NCBI GenBank assembly: GCA_965227155.1
Contig: OZ245731.1
Span: 4,092,001-4,156,000 of the forward strand
DNA length: 64,000 nt
Origin: UBA6059 sp965227155
GTDB taxonomy: Bacteria; Bacteroidota; Bacteroidia; Cytophagales; Cyclobacteriaceae
Direction: 5' to 3'
The number at the start of each line of letters is the position of its first letter. The stretch's first letter is position 1. Of the stretch, positions 43,132 through 52,108 are shown in pieces. The notes under the pieces were generated by a model that had not been told where the DNA came from, searched no databases, and saw only the letters and a list, made by a program, of their open reading frames with translations. The translations under genes and the position numbers were made by a program.

Positions 43132-44026
43132 AGGCAGTCTTTCTGTAAAATTCCAGTATTACAATGATGTGAGGGAGGGTTAGCAGTGAGATTAGAATAA
43201 AGAATATCACGATAGGGGATATCCCGAAATCATAATAATAAAGAGCAGCCACGATCATCGCAATTCCCACAATACTGAGTGCCGTGAAGGGTGCAGTAGT
43301 CTTAATGAAATCCTTCATACTAAATGCTTTTGCTGCCTTGTTGATATTTCTGATTTGTATAAGGATTGCATCCCTTGAATGCCAAAAAGCAAAAAATATG
43401 GCAAAGCCCAGTAACAGGCTTGTCCATTTAAAAATGAGAAACAATGCAAACAGTTCCAGTGCCTGCTTTAGTAGCACCATAAGATTTTTTTCCAATATCG
43501 ATAATGCTAGAATACCAAGGCCGGTAAAAGCAAGTAGGCCATAAGTGATCATAAGGCTGTTTGATTGCCAATATCTCAGGATTTCGATAGATAAAATACT
43601 GCTTAGCAAATCCACAACTTCGAGGCTGTGATTGGCCAATACGAGTTGCAAGATTAGCAGGCCCCAGGTCAGTGCCAGTACATAACCGAATTTATACCTA
43701 TTGATAAAGCTGAAGAACTGGGTTTCTCCGAAATGATAACCTGAGATGGCAATAAACAGCAGCAAGGAGAAAGATGGTGCTATTAACCACAAAACAGCAT
43801 AAAATAAAATAGTACCCAAATACTGAAACATAAAGGGCCAGTTGATAGCAGCACTGAGTTTGTTTTCTTTGCTAAGGTTATACAATAGGTGGTCCGACCC
43901 GCCATGCGGAATGCCCAGTCCCAGGATTAACGCGAGGGCAAGTACAATTTCATAAATGCCGTCAATGTCTATTTGATGCAATACAAATACAAATACCAAT
44001 AATGACAGCTTGATGGCAACGTTCAT
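43109..44026 (-). CDS. blh: Brp/Blh family beta-carotene 15,15'-dioxygenase
   Basis: 305 residues with about 8 membrane helices. Histidine motifs of the Brp/Blh family: GIPHGGSDHLLY (about 41-50), SGYHFGETQFF (about 95) and AFWHSRDAI (about 220). The enzyme cleaves beta-carotene to two retinals, the chromophore of microbial rhodopsins. Overlaps the lycopene cyclase gene by 4 bp, so carotene formation and cleavage are coupled. No rhodopsin gene is in the window. Confidence 0.93.
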   Translation of the reverse strand: MNVAIKLSLLVFVFVLHQIDIDGIYEIVLALALILGLGIPHGGSDHLLYNLSKENKLSAAINWPFMFQYLGTILFYAVLWLIAPSFSLLLFIAISGYHFGETQFFSFINRYKFGYVLALTWGLLILQLVLANHSLEVVDLLSSILSIEILRYWQSNSLMITYGLLAFTGLGILALSILEKNLMVLLKQALELFALFLIFKWTSLLLGFAIFFAFWHSRDAILIQIRNINKAAKAFSMKDFIKTTAPFTALSIVGIAMIVAALYYYDFGISPIVIFFILISLLTLPHIIVILEFYRKTASNIQARA

Positions 44027-45153
44027 AAGGAAATTTTTTGTTGGTATAATGCCAGTAGAAACGGCTTCCAGGGTAAGCTGGTCAATAGGGGTACTTCCTC
44101 AATCAAATGGGTTTCCTCATCGAGAAATTTCAAAATCTGGCTAAAGTCATTGTGAGCGAATAAATCACCCATAATTTGAGTGACCAGCTCAGGTTTGTCG
44201 TGCATAATATTCAGCAAAAGGTCATCATAGAAAGCAAAACGCTTAACAGTATGATCCATGGTAGGTATTCCTTGCAGTTCATCAAGCACAGCATTTACAT
44301 GCTTTTGTATGTTTCTGAAGGTATATCCTGTAGTTGGCTTTGTGTCGCCACCGGCAGTACCTACCCGATAAACTCTATCACCATTTTTTGCAGGAAAGGG
44401 GTGGTTGGCCATGGGAATGGAGCCTTTTTCTACAGCTTTTACCGAATAGGTGTGGATTCCAAGCGTTTGCTCAATGTAATCCTGCAGGTGACATTCATAT
44501 TCAGGTGAAATAACAGGTGATTTATCGAACCTGGTAAACTCTATGAGTGCGTTATTTTTAGCAAATGGAAGAATATAGAAAAAGCCCGGTGGAGTCTGGG
44601 TTTTGCATCGAAAATCCATAAGCGTAGGTGCAGCACAATCCAAATGCTCATCTGAAGTCTCAACAGTCCAACCTGCAAAATTTTGGAAAAGGCAAATACC
44701 CTGAAGTGTATTTTTAGTCGGAAGACTGATGCTGTCAATGACATAACTTGTCACAAATTTTTGGTCGTTACAAACCACCGAAACATGCGATTCTGCTGGT
44801 ATAATCGACTTTACATCCTCTTGTATAAAGCTTATTTGAGGATTATCCCGAATTTCTTCGAATATGAAATTGTAAAAATCGATACCCTGAAGGCAGTTAT
44901 ATTGATAGGTGCCAAGTGATTGCGTGCGGGTAAATTCGTAATTGGTAAAGGTCAAACTATTCCAGCTAGCTTTCAGTATAGGAGCAAAATCATCCGGTTC
45001 TGTTGTCCAATAGCACCAGGTTCTGTCATTTGTCTGTTTGAGGTCCTTGTCAATGATCAGAATGCGCACGTCATTAAGATCGCGCTTGAGCAAATGGTGA
45101 ACAAAGCTCAGTCCTGCAGCTCCTCCTCCGGCTATGATGATGTCATAGCGCAT
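44023..45153 (-). CDS. crtY: Lycopene cyclase (CrtY/CrtL-type)
   Basis: 376 residues. FAD/NAD-binding motif IIIAGGGAAGLSFVHHL (about 5-20), then the cyclase hallmarks DRTWCYW (about 44) and YILPFAKNNALIEFTRF (about 197). The family converts lycopene to beta-carotene by flavin-dependent cyclisation. First gene of the cyclase-blh operon. Confidence 0.92.
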   Translation of the reverse strand: MRYDIIIAGGGAAGLSFVHHLLKRDLNDVRILIIDKDLKQTNDRTWCYWTTEPDDFAPILKASWNSLTFTNYEFTRTQSLGTYQYNCLQGIDFYNFIFEEIRDNPQISFIQEDVKSIIPAESHVSVVCNDQKFVTSYVIDSISLPTKNTLQGICLFQNFAGWTVETSDEHLDCAAPTLMDFRCKTQTPPGFFYILPFAKNNALIEFTRFDKSPVISPEYECHLQDYIEQTLGIHTYSVKAVEKGSIPMANHPFPAKNGDRVYRVGTAGGDTKPTTGYTFRNIQKHVNAVLDELQGIPTMDHTVKRFAFYDDLLLNIMHDKPELVTQIMGDLFAHNDFSQILKFLDEETHLIEEVPLLTSLPWKPFLLALYQQKISL

Positions 45154-45344
45154 AGAAGGTCCTTTTCAGTGTGAAATATGAACAATTAAGCCAAAGTCCA
45201 AACTTTCCAGCCCTAAGTGGGAGGTCAATAAAAGAAGTGCAATATTGAACAAGTGCGATCATTAGGCTGAATTACAGCATAATAACCACAGTTACTGAAA
45301 ATAGTTTGATGCCTTGAGGGCTTACAAAAAAGTACAATATTTAA

Positions 45345-46301
45345 TCAGGCAGCCTTTTCAGCGCTAGAAGTAGCCATAGTTTTGGTCTTGCTTTCTTTTA
45401 AGGCACGCTGCATCTGTTTTACAGTAAGCGTAGACCCATCAGGACTCCAACCGGGAGGGCCAAATATGTACATCAATGCCTCTTTTAATGATTTAGCGCG
45501 CTTCACATCTTCCCAGATTGCTTTGTATTCATGCGTCACTATAACGAGCGGATTGTAAGATTTTGGATCATGGATTACACCATACTCTATATCGATATTA
45601 GGATCGTAATGCTTATGGCTGCCAAAAATCTTGTCAAAAATATTGAGGTAGCCCCCATGGTTTTTGTCAAGGTACTCTATGTTTTTAGAATGGTGTACCT
45701 GATGTTGGCGGTGGGTATTCAGAAATTTTTCCAGGAAGCCCAGGTTTTTCACGTATTGCGTGTGTAGCTGAAACTGCCACAGTGCTTCGATGCCCATGCA
45801 TACCAGCACCATCTCCGGATGAAAGCCAATAGCAGGAAGCCACATGTAGAACAAGGGTTTGTAAAGCAGGGTAAACCATCCGTTTCTTAGGCCTGTACCC
45901 AAATTAAAATGGTTAGAAGAATGATGAACGCTGTGTGCCGCCCACATAAACCTAACGGTATGATTGAACCTGTGTAGCCAATAGTAGCTGAAATCATCCA
46001 GAAACTGGCAAATGAGCCAAACATACCAGGCATACCCAAAAGAAGCATACCCCATGATATTCATTCTTTGACCATCCACCATGGGATTGAAAAGTTCAAA
46101 AACCACGTAGAAAATGGTGGCTGCCGATATAACCTTAATAAGTGGTGTAATGAGTGCTGCACCAAGTCCCATGGCACCACTGGCAAAAAGATCTTTCCAG
46201 TGGTAAAGATCATCATCATGGGCTTTGCTGTAAGCAAGTTCAATTAGGACTAAAACTATAAATAGGGGAGCCCCCCACACTAGTGGATTCGTAAATGACA
46301 T
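45345..46301 (-). CDS. Sterol desaturase / fatty acid hydroxylase family protein
   Basis: 318 residues with about four membrane helices and the eight-histidine diiron signature: HRFNH (about 108), HSVHHSS (about 124), and HRQHQVHH (about 198-205). Members hydroxylate sterols, fatty acids or carotenoids. Placed 191 bp upstream of the lycopene cyclase on the same strand, so carotenoid hydroxylation is possible, but this superfamily is broad and the link is inference. Confidence 0.88.
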   Translation of the reverse strand: MSFTNPLVWGAPLFIVLVLIELAYSKAHDDDLYHWKDLFASGAMGLGAALITPLIKVISAATIFYVVFELFNPMVDGQRMNIMGYASFGYAWYVWLICQFLDDFSYYWLHRFNHTVRFMWAAHSVHHSSNHFNLGTGLRNGWFTLLYKPLFYMWLPAIGFHPEMVLVCMGIEALWQFQLHTQYVKNLGFLEKFLNTHRQHQVHHSKNIEYLDKNHGGYLNIFDKIFGSHKHYDPNIDIEYGVIHDPKSYNPLVIVTHEYKAIWEDVKRAKSLKEALMYIFGPPGWSPDGSTLTVKQMQRALKESKTKTMATSSAEKAA

Positions 46302-46803
46302 GGAATAGAAATTATGCTAAAATGTAGCTGAAAATTTAATGGTTGTTAAATGATAAAACAGCAATAGAGTTGATTTTACTAAGGCTATTTAATGATTTGC
46401 CGTGAAGGTAATTATAGAACAATGCGACTCCTAGTAAATTTTTGATTTTTTGGTCTGGAAATGATTATAAATTAAATAATTAAAATATTTATAACATTAT
46501 AAATGCACTCTAGGTATAAATGTGCTGATTGGTCCCCCAGATAAGTGAATATCTAAAAGTATTTCAAGAGAGTAAATATATCTTTCAATTTTTCCTATTT
46601 GAAGATGCTTATACTATATTTATTTTATTAGATCATTAAAGTTTATGCAAACGTTTTCCATAATATTTAGATAGTCTCTTCTTAAAAATATTTCTATCAT
46701 ACCTGATAAAAGTCAAATAATAATATGATAATTGCTGCGTTTTAGTGAGGTGCTCTACAGCATCTTTACATATAGTATGAGTTCAACTAAATCCAAATTA
46801 TAT
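46302..46803. other. AT-rich divergent intergenic region, 502 bp
   Basis: Between the hydroxylase-family gene (minus) and the SusE-like gene (plus). Strongly AT-rich, no gene, repeat or clear hairpin seen. Presumably holds both promoters. Confidence 0.5.
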
Positions 46804-48267
46804 ATGAAGCAACTTGTTAAATTAATGTCACTGTTAACTGCAATGCTCGCAGTAACGTTCCTTATTTCATGTGGTGACGATGATGATGACACACCGGCAC
46901 CAGATCCGGGTGGGTCTGACGTTCCAAACGGTGTTTACATCGTAGGAGCCAGTACTGCAGCAGAGCCTTCTGCTGAGTTTAGATTAGTAGCCGGTAGAAT
47001 TGACCAATTCCCCGATGCAGTCAATAGAAGTGGTCTTACCGAAGGGTACATGTACATTGCCGATGGATCTTTCAATATTGTAAAGGTGCAGGACGGTGAA
47101 ACCACTACGTTTGGTGGTTCAGTTACGCAGCAGGCTATGCCTGGCAATGGTGATTTCAATATGGGTGTAGGTACTTTAGAAGAAGATGGTGCCGCTATTA
47201 CGCCATTTGAATCAGGACTTCACCACATCTCAGTGGATGAAATCTCAAATACATTCTACATTGTTCCTGTAAAAGAATGGCAGGTGATTGGTGATGCTAC
47301 TCCTGGAGGATGGGGTACCGGTACACCTATCGCTTTGAAGTCTTCAGCACCTGGTGAAGTTGTATTTGAAGGCACTCAGATCACCATGAGAGGTGGTGAG
47401 TTTAAAGTTAGGTATAATGGTAGCTGGGGTATGGACTTCAGTGGTACTGTCGATAACTTAAACATGTTCACCAACTTTGGTGGAACGCCCTCTTCATTGG
47501 TTGCGGGTGGTCCAAACATGCCATTTGCCGATGCGGATGAAGGCAATTATACAATTACTATTACTTACACACCCGGCGCTGGCAATAGCTTATCGTTGAG
47601 CCTGACAAGAACAGGTGATGCTGAAGAGGTTACATTTGATCCTGCTGATTGGCCATGGGGCATCATTGGTGCTGCTACAGAAACAGGATGGGATGCAGAT
47701 ACTGATGTTCCTTATTTTGACTGGAGTGGTAATTGGGTAGGAGGATTCTATCTTACTGCTGATGAATTCAAATTCAGAACAGATGAAAACTGGACGTACG
47801 AGCTTAACCCTGGCAATACTGACCTAACTAGTGCCGCTAGTATAACAGAAGCTGGTGGGAACTTTGCCAACGATACACCCGGGCTTTATTTTGTAATGAT
47901 CAACACATCAGACGAAGGATCTAGCTGGGATCTGATAATTGATAATTATACTCCTGAAATCATTGGTGGGGCTACTGCTACCGGATGGGATGCAGGTACA
48001 CCACTAGTTTTTGATGGTGAGGATAATGGCACACTGACCTGGTCTTTGGCTGACGTAGCTTTAACGGAAGATAATTTTGCCTTCCGTGTGAATGGTCAGT
48101 GGGAAATCAAAATTGGATTTGGGGCAAATACTACCATTGCCGGAGCAAATGCCAGTGTTTTAACTGACGGTGGAGATGCAAACTTTGCGGTAGGTACAGC
48201 TGGTACATACCAAATTAGCTTATCCACTTCTGACAATGGCCAAACATTCACTTTGACCATCGATTAA
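46804..48267 (+). CDS. SusE/SusF-like outer-membrane starch-binding-type lipoprotein
   Basis: 487 residues from the ATG at 46804 (the frame is open 24 codons further). Lipoprotein signal ending LISC (about Cys23), then an acidic DDDDD linker typical of surface-exported lipoproteins. Three related C-terminal modules begin VIGDATPGGWG, IIGAATETGWD and IIGGATATGWD, the SusE/SusF carbohydrate-binding unit. No SusC or SusD neighbour is present, so it is an orphan. Ligand unknown. A strong terminator follows, then an IS3 element. Confidence 0.88.
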   Translation: MKQLVKLMSLLTAMLAVTFLISCGDDDDDTPAPDPGGSDVPNGVYIVGASTAAEPSAEFRLVAGRIDQFPDAVNRSGLTEGYMYIADGSFNIVKVQDGETTTFGGSVTQQAMPGNGDFNMGVGTLEEDGAAITPFESGLHHISVDEISNTFYIVPVKEWQVIGDATPGGWGTGTPIALKSSAPGEVVFEGTQITMRGGEFKVRYNGSWGMDFSGTVDNLNMFTNFGGTPSSLVAGGPNMPFADADEGNYTITITYTPGAGNSLSLSLTRTGDAEEVTFDPADWPWGIIGAATETGWDADTDVPYFDWSGNWVGGFYLTADEFKFRTDENWTYELNPGNTDLTSAASITEAGGNFANDTPGLYFVMINTSDEGSSWDLIIDNYTPEIIGGATATGWDAGTPLVFDGEDNGTLTWSLADVALTEDNFAFRVNGQWEIKIGFGANTTIAGANASVLTDGGDANFAVGTAGTYQISLSTSDNGQTFTLTID

Positions 48268-48290
48268 TCTCAGTTGATTGAATAGAATAA

Positions 48291-48319
48291 GCCCGGTTGA
48301 TGACAATCGGGCTTTTTTT
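48291..48319 (+). terminator. Terminator of the SusE-like gene
   Basis: Stem GCCCGGTT (48291-48298) with AATCGGGC (48305-48312) and a run of T to 48319. The IS element begins 12 bp after it. Confidence 0.88.
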
Positions 48320-48367
48320 ATGAAAATGTCTTGTCCTGAAATAAGTTGACATAAAATCGACTTATTT

Positions 48368-48766
48368 ATGAAAAGTAACTTAGAGAGTTCATTGGGAGGT
48401 AGAAAGCGCACCCAGCGTGATTATACAATGGGCTTTAAATTGTCAGTAGTCAGCCAGGTAGAAAAAGGCGAGATGACCTACAAGCAAGCCCAGAAGGCCT
48501 ATGGGATTCAAGGCCGGAGTACAGTTTTGGTATGGCTGAGAAAACATGGTAGTTTAGATTGGAGCAACCCAATAACTGTTATGCCTAGATCCAAAGAGAC
48601 ACCAGCCCAGAAGATCAAGAGGTTGGAAAGAGAACTATCAGATGAAAAGTTGAAGAATGAGATATTGAATATGGCCATAGATATCTCTGATACCGAACAC
48701 GGAACTTCGATTAGAAAAAAGGTATTGCCCAAACAATCTGGCGCATCCGGCAGGAAAAACAAGTGA
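48368..48766 (+). CDS. IS3-family transposase OrfA (helix-turn-helix)
   Basis: 132 residues. The N-terminal helix-turn-helix (YTMGFKLSVVSQVEKGEMTYKQAQKAYGI ... WLRKHG) binds the IS ends. A leucine-zipper-like coiled coil (QKIKRLERELSDEKLKNEILNMAIDI) follows. It overlaps OrfB by 4 bp (GTGA at 48763-48766). A-rich sequence before the stop (GGAAAAACAAGTGA) could allow a -1 frameshift to make the OrfAB transposase, the usual IS3 scheme. Confidence 0.93.
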   Translation: MKSNLESSLGGRKRTQRDYTMGFKLSVVSQVEKGEMTYKQAQKAYGIQGRSTVLVWLRKHGSLDWSNPITVMPRSKETPAQKIKRLERELSDEKLKNEILNMAIDISDTEHGTSIRKKVLPKQSGASGRKNK

Positions 48767-49605
48767 GTTTATCACGAGGCTGTCGGCTGTTTGGGATCAG
48801 TAGGCAAGCGGTATACCAATCAAGGCAGAGGGCCGAGCTTAGATCGGCAGAACTGTCCAAGATCAGGCCGCTTGTTCAAAGCATAAGGATGCAGATGCCC
48901 CGTTTGGGGACAAGGAAGCTTTATTACCTACTAAAAGATGACTTTGAAAGAGAAGGCATAAAAGTAGGCAGAGATGCACTGTTCGACTATTTGAGGAAAG
49001 AACATATGCTGATAAAGCCGAAAAAGAATTATACGAAGACCACCCATAGCAAACACTGGCTCAAGAAGCACCCCAACCTACTCAAGGACAGGAATCCGAT
49101 CAGGCCAGAAGAGGTTTTGGTGAGTGATATTACCTATGTAAAGAGCAGGGAAAGGACTCATTACCTGTCTCTGGTGACAGATGCGTTCAGCAGGAAGATC
49201 ATGGGCTACCACTTAAGTGATGACATGGCCGCAGAGCATGTAGTAAAAGCACTTAAAATGGCAGTTGGCAATAGAAAGGGTCATAAAAAGCTAATCCATC
49301 ATTCAGATAGAGGACTGCAGTACTGCTCAGCTGTATATCAGACAGAGCTTGCTAAAAACCAAATCATACCATCCATGACAGATGGGTATGACTGCTATCA
49401 AAATGCTTTAGCAGAAAGAATAAATGGGATACTCAAGTCTGAGTTCCTGATAGAAAAATGTAACAACAGGAAAGACTTAGAAAGACTAATTAAACAATCA
49501 GTGGATACTTACAATAATTTAAGACCACACTTAGCACTTAGATATCAAACACCTAACTTAGTACATAATAAAACCCATGAGGCTAGCCTCATGGGTTCTA
49601 CTTAA
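48763..49605 (+). CDS. IS3-family transposase OrfB (DDE integrase core)
   Basis: 280 residues from a GTG. DDE catalytic core: D in LVSDITYV (about 118), D in HHSDRGLQY (about 184) and E in NALAERINGILK (about 219), with HTH_21-like sequence before it and the terminal IS3 motif YNNLRPHLAL. Intact frame. Cuts and joins the IS ends through a circular intermediate. The end of the gene lies in the 26-bp palindrome. Confidence 0.93.
   Translation: MSLSRGCRLFGISRQAVYQSRQRAELRSAELSKIRPLVQSIRMQMPRLGTRKLYYLLKDDFEREGIKVGRDALFDYLRKEHMLIKPKKNYTKTTHSKHWLKKHPNLLKDRNPIRPEEVLVSDITYVKSRERTHYLSLVTDAFSRKIMGYHLSDDMAAEHVVKALKMAVGNRKGHKKLIHHSDRGLQYCSAVYQTELAKNQIIPSMTDGYDCYQNALAERINGILKSEFLIEKCNNRKDLERLIKQSVDTYNNLRPHLALRYQTPNLVHNKTHEASLMGST
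49572..49597. terminator. 26-bp perfect palindrome in IS 3' end
   Basis: Palindrome centred on GGCTAGCC, arms AACCCATGAGGCT and its complement. It lies in the last codons of OrfB, where IS elements often carry a structure that blocks transcription or translation entering from outside. Confidence 0.6.
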
Positions 49606-49768
49606 ATCATTTAAAAACCGTCAACCTATTTTAGGACGGGTCAAAAAATTGTTACATTGCCATGTCTGCATTGTCGATTTTTTAGCAATATTTTGGAAGT
49701 TGAAGAGTAGTTTGTTGCATCATTTTTTCTAGTTCACAAACTCAATTCATAGATAACAAAGGAGATAT

Positions 49769-50971
49769 TTGGCACTATTTAAGCGCTCAGGTGGTTTAAA
49801 ATCTGATCCGGATGCTTTTGATCGCAAGCAAAGACTTACGATTAATTTCATTCGAATTACCCTATTGGCAATTGGCATCTCATTTCTACCCGATGTTTAT
49901 TATCAGATTTGGGAAAATGTAGCTTTTGCGGCAGTAGCCATACTTTACGTGCTTGGATTACTCTTTATAGTAAAAAGAGGGAACTTGAACCTGGGCATAT
50001 TCTTACTCTCCCTTTTTGCAAATTTTACCATATTCTTTTATGCCGCAATACATGGTAAGGCCGCTGATACGCACCTATTTTACATCCCTATCATATTAGC
50101 ATATCCATTTGTTTTTACGCTCAATAATAAGCCCTTTGTAATTTTTAACATTCTACTTTCCGGTACGCTTTGGGTTTGTCTGGAGTTGTTTGCTTTTGAT
50201 TGGTTTCCATCCATGCAACCTTCTGCCGAACTGATTGCAGTATATCAATATTTCAACACTTCAATCATGATCATCACCCTGGTGTTTTTCTCCTTTGAAG
50301 TGCTAAGGGCCAACGAAAAGTACCGAAAAAATTCAGAGCAGGTGAATCAACTCCTTAATGATTCCCTAGAACTCAAAAGCAAGCTATTGAAAGAGCTACA
50401 CCATAGGGTTAAAAATAATCTACAGCTTATCTCAAGCCTGCTGTACATTAAAAGTTTGAGCTCTGATTCTGGTGAATTGCGGGATTTTATACGCGAAACG
50501 GATACCCGTATTAAATCTATCTCAGCTATTCATAGTCAACTGTTAAAATTTGAGGAAACAGATTTAATAGCTTTAAAGGGATATCTACTGGATTTAGCAC
50601 AGAATATTGTCAATGCCCATGCTGCTGATCCGAAACTTTATCCAATACATGCCAATATTGACGATCATCAAATCCACATCGATAAGCTGCTGGTTTTAGG
50701 GTTAATGACCAATGAGATTATCTCGAATATCCTGAAGCACGCTTACCCCCAGGCTGATGGTGGCCCTATTTACATAGATTACCAAATTACTCAGGAGCAG
50801 GCAACTTTCAGTATCTATGACCAGGGCAAAAGCATGCCTGAGATTGTGGCCAAAAAAGATACATATGGGCTTTCTTTGATCCAGCTTTTTAGCAGTCAGC
50901 TAAATGGAAAGCTATCTGTGGATTTGGAGGAAGGTGTACGTTATACACTAACCTTTCAGTTGAATAATTGA
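49769..50971 (+). CDS. Membrane sensor histidine kinase (HisKA_2)
   Basis: 400 residues starting TTG at 49769. A rare clear Shine-Dalgarno (AAAGGAGAT, GGAG at 49761-49764) supports this start, and no ATG fits. Six hydrophobic helices (about 25-180) form the sensor, then a coiled coil, then HisKA_2 with phospho-acceptor in LHHRVKNNLQ (about 208) and HATPase_c with N-box NEIISNILKHAY (about 318). There is no PAS or periplasmic loop of size. A Crp/Fnr regulator follows 95 bp later; no response regulator adjacent. Confidence 0.88.
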   Translation: MALFKRSGGLKSDPDAFDRKQRLTINFIRITLLAIGISFLPDVYYQIWENVAFAAVAILYVLGLLFIVKRGNLNLGIFLLSLFANFTIFFYAAIHGKAADTHLFYIPIILAYPFVFTLNNKPFVIFNILLSGTLWVCLELFAFDWFPSMQPSAELIAVYQYFNTSIMIITLVFFSFEVLRANEKYRKNSEQVNQLLNDSLELKSKLLKELHHRVKNNLQLISSLLYIKSLSSDSGELRDFIRETDTRIKSISAIHSQLLKFEETDLIALKGYLLDLAQNIVNAHAADPKLYPIHANIDDHQIHIDKLLVLGLMTNEIISNILKHAYPQADGGPIYIDYQITQEQATFSIYDQGKSMPEIVAKKDTYGLSLIQLFSSQLNGKLSVDLEEGVRYTLTFQLNN

Positions 50972-51065
50972 TATCTTTTAGGGTTAATGTATTGACAGAC
51001 TCATCATCTTTCAACATTAATTTGATTAGCTTAACATTGTCGAAAAGGCTATTACAGATTAAGAT

Positions 51066-51695
51066 ATGATACCTAAAGAGGAGCTTCAAGAAGTACTCCC
51101 TGGATTGAATAGTTTGGCAATAGATGCATTGGCAAATGAAGCCATGGCACTTGATTTTGAAGCCAATACTGAAATCTTAAGGCAAGGGCAATTCGTAAAG
51201 GTGGTTCCACTGGTGAGAAAAGGTCTCATTAAGGTTTTCACACGTTTCGATGATAAGGAATTATTGCTCTATTACATCAAACCGGGGGAGAGCTGCATCA
51301 TGTCCTTTACAGCCAGCCTGCAAAATAACCCAAGCCAGGTTTTCGCTAAAACAGAAGAAGATACATCGACAATATTACTGCCAGCCCAGCATGTAGCTCA
51401 GTGGGTGAAACAATACCCAGACATCAACTTACTTTTCTTTAATCAATTCAATACACGCTACAGCGAGCTCATAGATACCATTAACCATATCATTTTTAAC
51501 AAGATGGATGTGAGGATTTTGGAATTCTTGAAGGAGCGTGCGAGGCTTACTCAAAACCCCATAAAAATCTCTCATCGTCAAATAGCAACAGAGCTGGGTA
51601 CCGCCAGAGAGGTGGTGTCCCGCTTGATTAAAAAATTGGAAAAGGAAGAAAAAATCATTCAAACTGGCACCAGCATAAAAATTTTGGAGTGGTGA
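51066..51695 (+). CDS. Crp/Fnr family transcriptional regulator
   Basis: 209 residues. Cyclic-nucleotide-binding-like domain at about 20-120 and a C-terminal helix-turn-helix ISHRQIATELGTAREVVSRLIKKLEKE (about 158-184). No cysteine cluster for an Fe-S centre at the N-terminus, so not a classic oxygen-sensing Fnr. Followed by a 31-residue membrane peptide and a DUF2892 protein on the same strand, as in stress or sulphur-linked loci of other Bacteroidota. Confidence 0.9.
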   Translation: MIPKEELQEVLPGLNSLAIDALANEAMALDFEANTEILRQGQFVKVVPLVRKGLIKVFTRFDDKELLLYYIKPGESCIMSFTASLQNNPSQVFAKTEEDTSTILLPAQHVAQWVKQYPDINLLFFNQFNTRYSELIDTINHIIFNKMDVRILEFLKERARLTQNPIKISHRQIATELGTAREVVSRLIKKLEKEEKIIQTGTSIKILEW

Positions 51696-51744
51696 CTTTT
51701 GTCACTGCATTGGCATTTTTCTTATTCTAGATTAGCACTCAGAT

Positions 51745-51840
51745 ATGAACGCAAAGGTTATCAAGCTGATTTTAGTATGTATTACCTGCTTTGCATTGAT
51801 CTATGCGATTGTATTGATTGTTGAACATTTGAAAACTTAA
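51745..51840 (+). CDS. 31-residue single-helix membrane peptide
   Basis: ATG at 51745, stop TAA at 51838-51840. Almost the entire peptide is one helix (VIKLILVCITCFALIYAIVL) with charged ends, a lysine near the start and EHLKT at the end. It lies 49 bp after the regulator and 12 bp before the DUF2892 gene, in the same direction, which supports real expression. Such small genes are easily missed. Function unknown. Confidence 0.55.
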   Translation: MNAKVIKLILVCITCFALIYAIVLIVEHLKT

Positions 51841-51852
51841 AACTTTAGTATT

Positions 51853-52059
51853 ATGACCAAGAATATGGGAAATGCAGATCGTATTATCAGATTGATAGTG
51901 GCTGCAGTATTTGCTGTTTTGTATTTTACTGGTACAATTTCTGGTACCTTGGGGCTAGTGCTTGTTGTACTATCCGCTGTTTTTGTGCTGACCAGCCTGG
52001 TTAGTTTTTGTCCACTTTATGCACCGTTTGGCATAACTACCTGCAAGGCAAAATCATAG
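51853..52059 (+). CDS. DUF2892 (YgaP-like) small membrane protein
   Basis: 68 residues. Opening MTKNMGNADRIIRLIVA and ending SFCPLYAPFGITTCK are the DUF2892 signature, with two membrane helices between. The conserved cysteines (Cys53, Cys64) are present. In E. coli this domain forms the membrane part of the rhodanese YgaP, so it is often tied to sulphur transfer. A bidirectional terminator follows. Confidence 0.92.
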   Translation: MTKNMGNADRIIRLIVAAVFAVLYFTGTISGTLGLVLVVLSAVFVLTSLVSFCPLYAPFGITTCKAKS

Positions 52060-52078
52060 CAGAATTAGATAAATAGCA

Positions 52079-52103
52079 TAGGCCTGTATAGTTGACAGGC
52101 CTA
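52079..52103. terminator. Bidirectional terminator between DUF2892 and DUF2252 genes
   Basis: Perfect 9-bp arms TAGGCCTGT (52079-52087) and ACAGGCCTA (52095-52103) with a 7-nt loop. T-run on the plus side (CTTTT, 52106-52110), A-rich on the left for the minus gene. Confidence 0.75.
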
Positions 52104-52108
52104 AGCTT

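Larger units (their letters stand above)
48331..49639 (+). mobile_element. Complete IS3-family insertion sequence, 1309 bp
   Basis: Imperfect terminal inverted repeats: 48333-48350 and 49620-49637 match at 16 of 18 positions (GTCCTgAAATAaGTTGAC). Flanks read GTC at 48328-48330 and GTC at 49640-49642, consistent with a 3-bp target duplication as in several IS3 groups. Contains OrfA and OrfB in overlapping frames and a 26-bp perfect palindrome near the right end. Both frames are intact, so it may be active. Confidence 0.85.
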
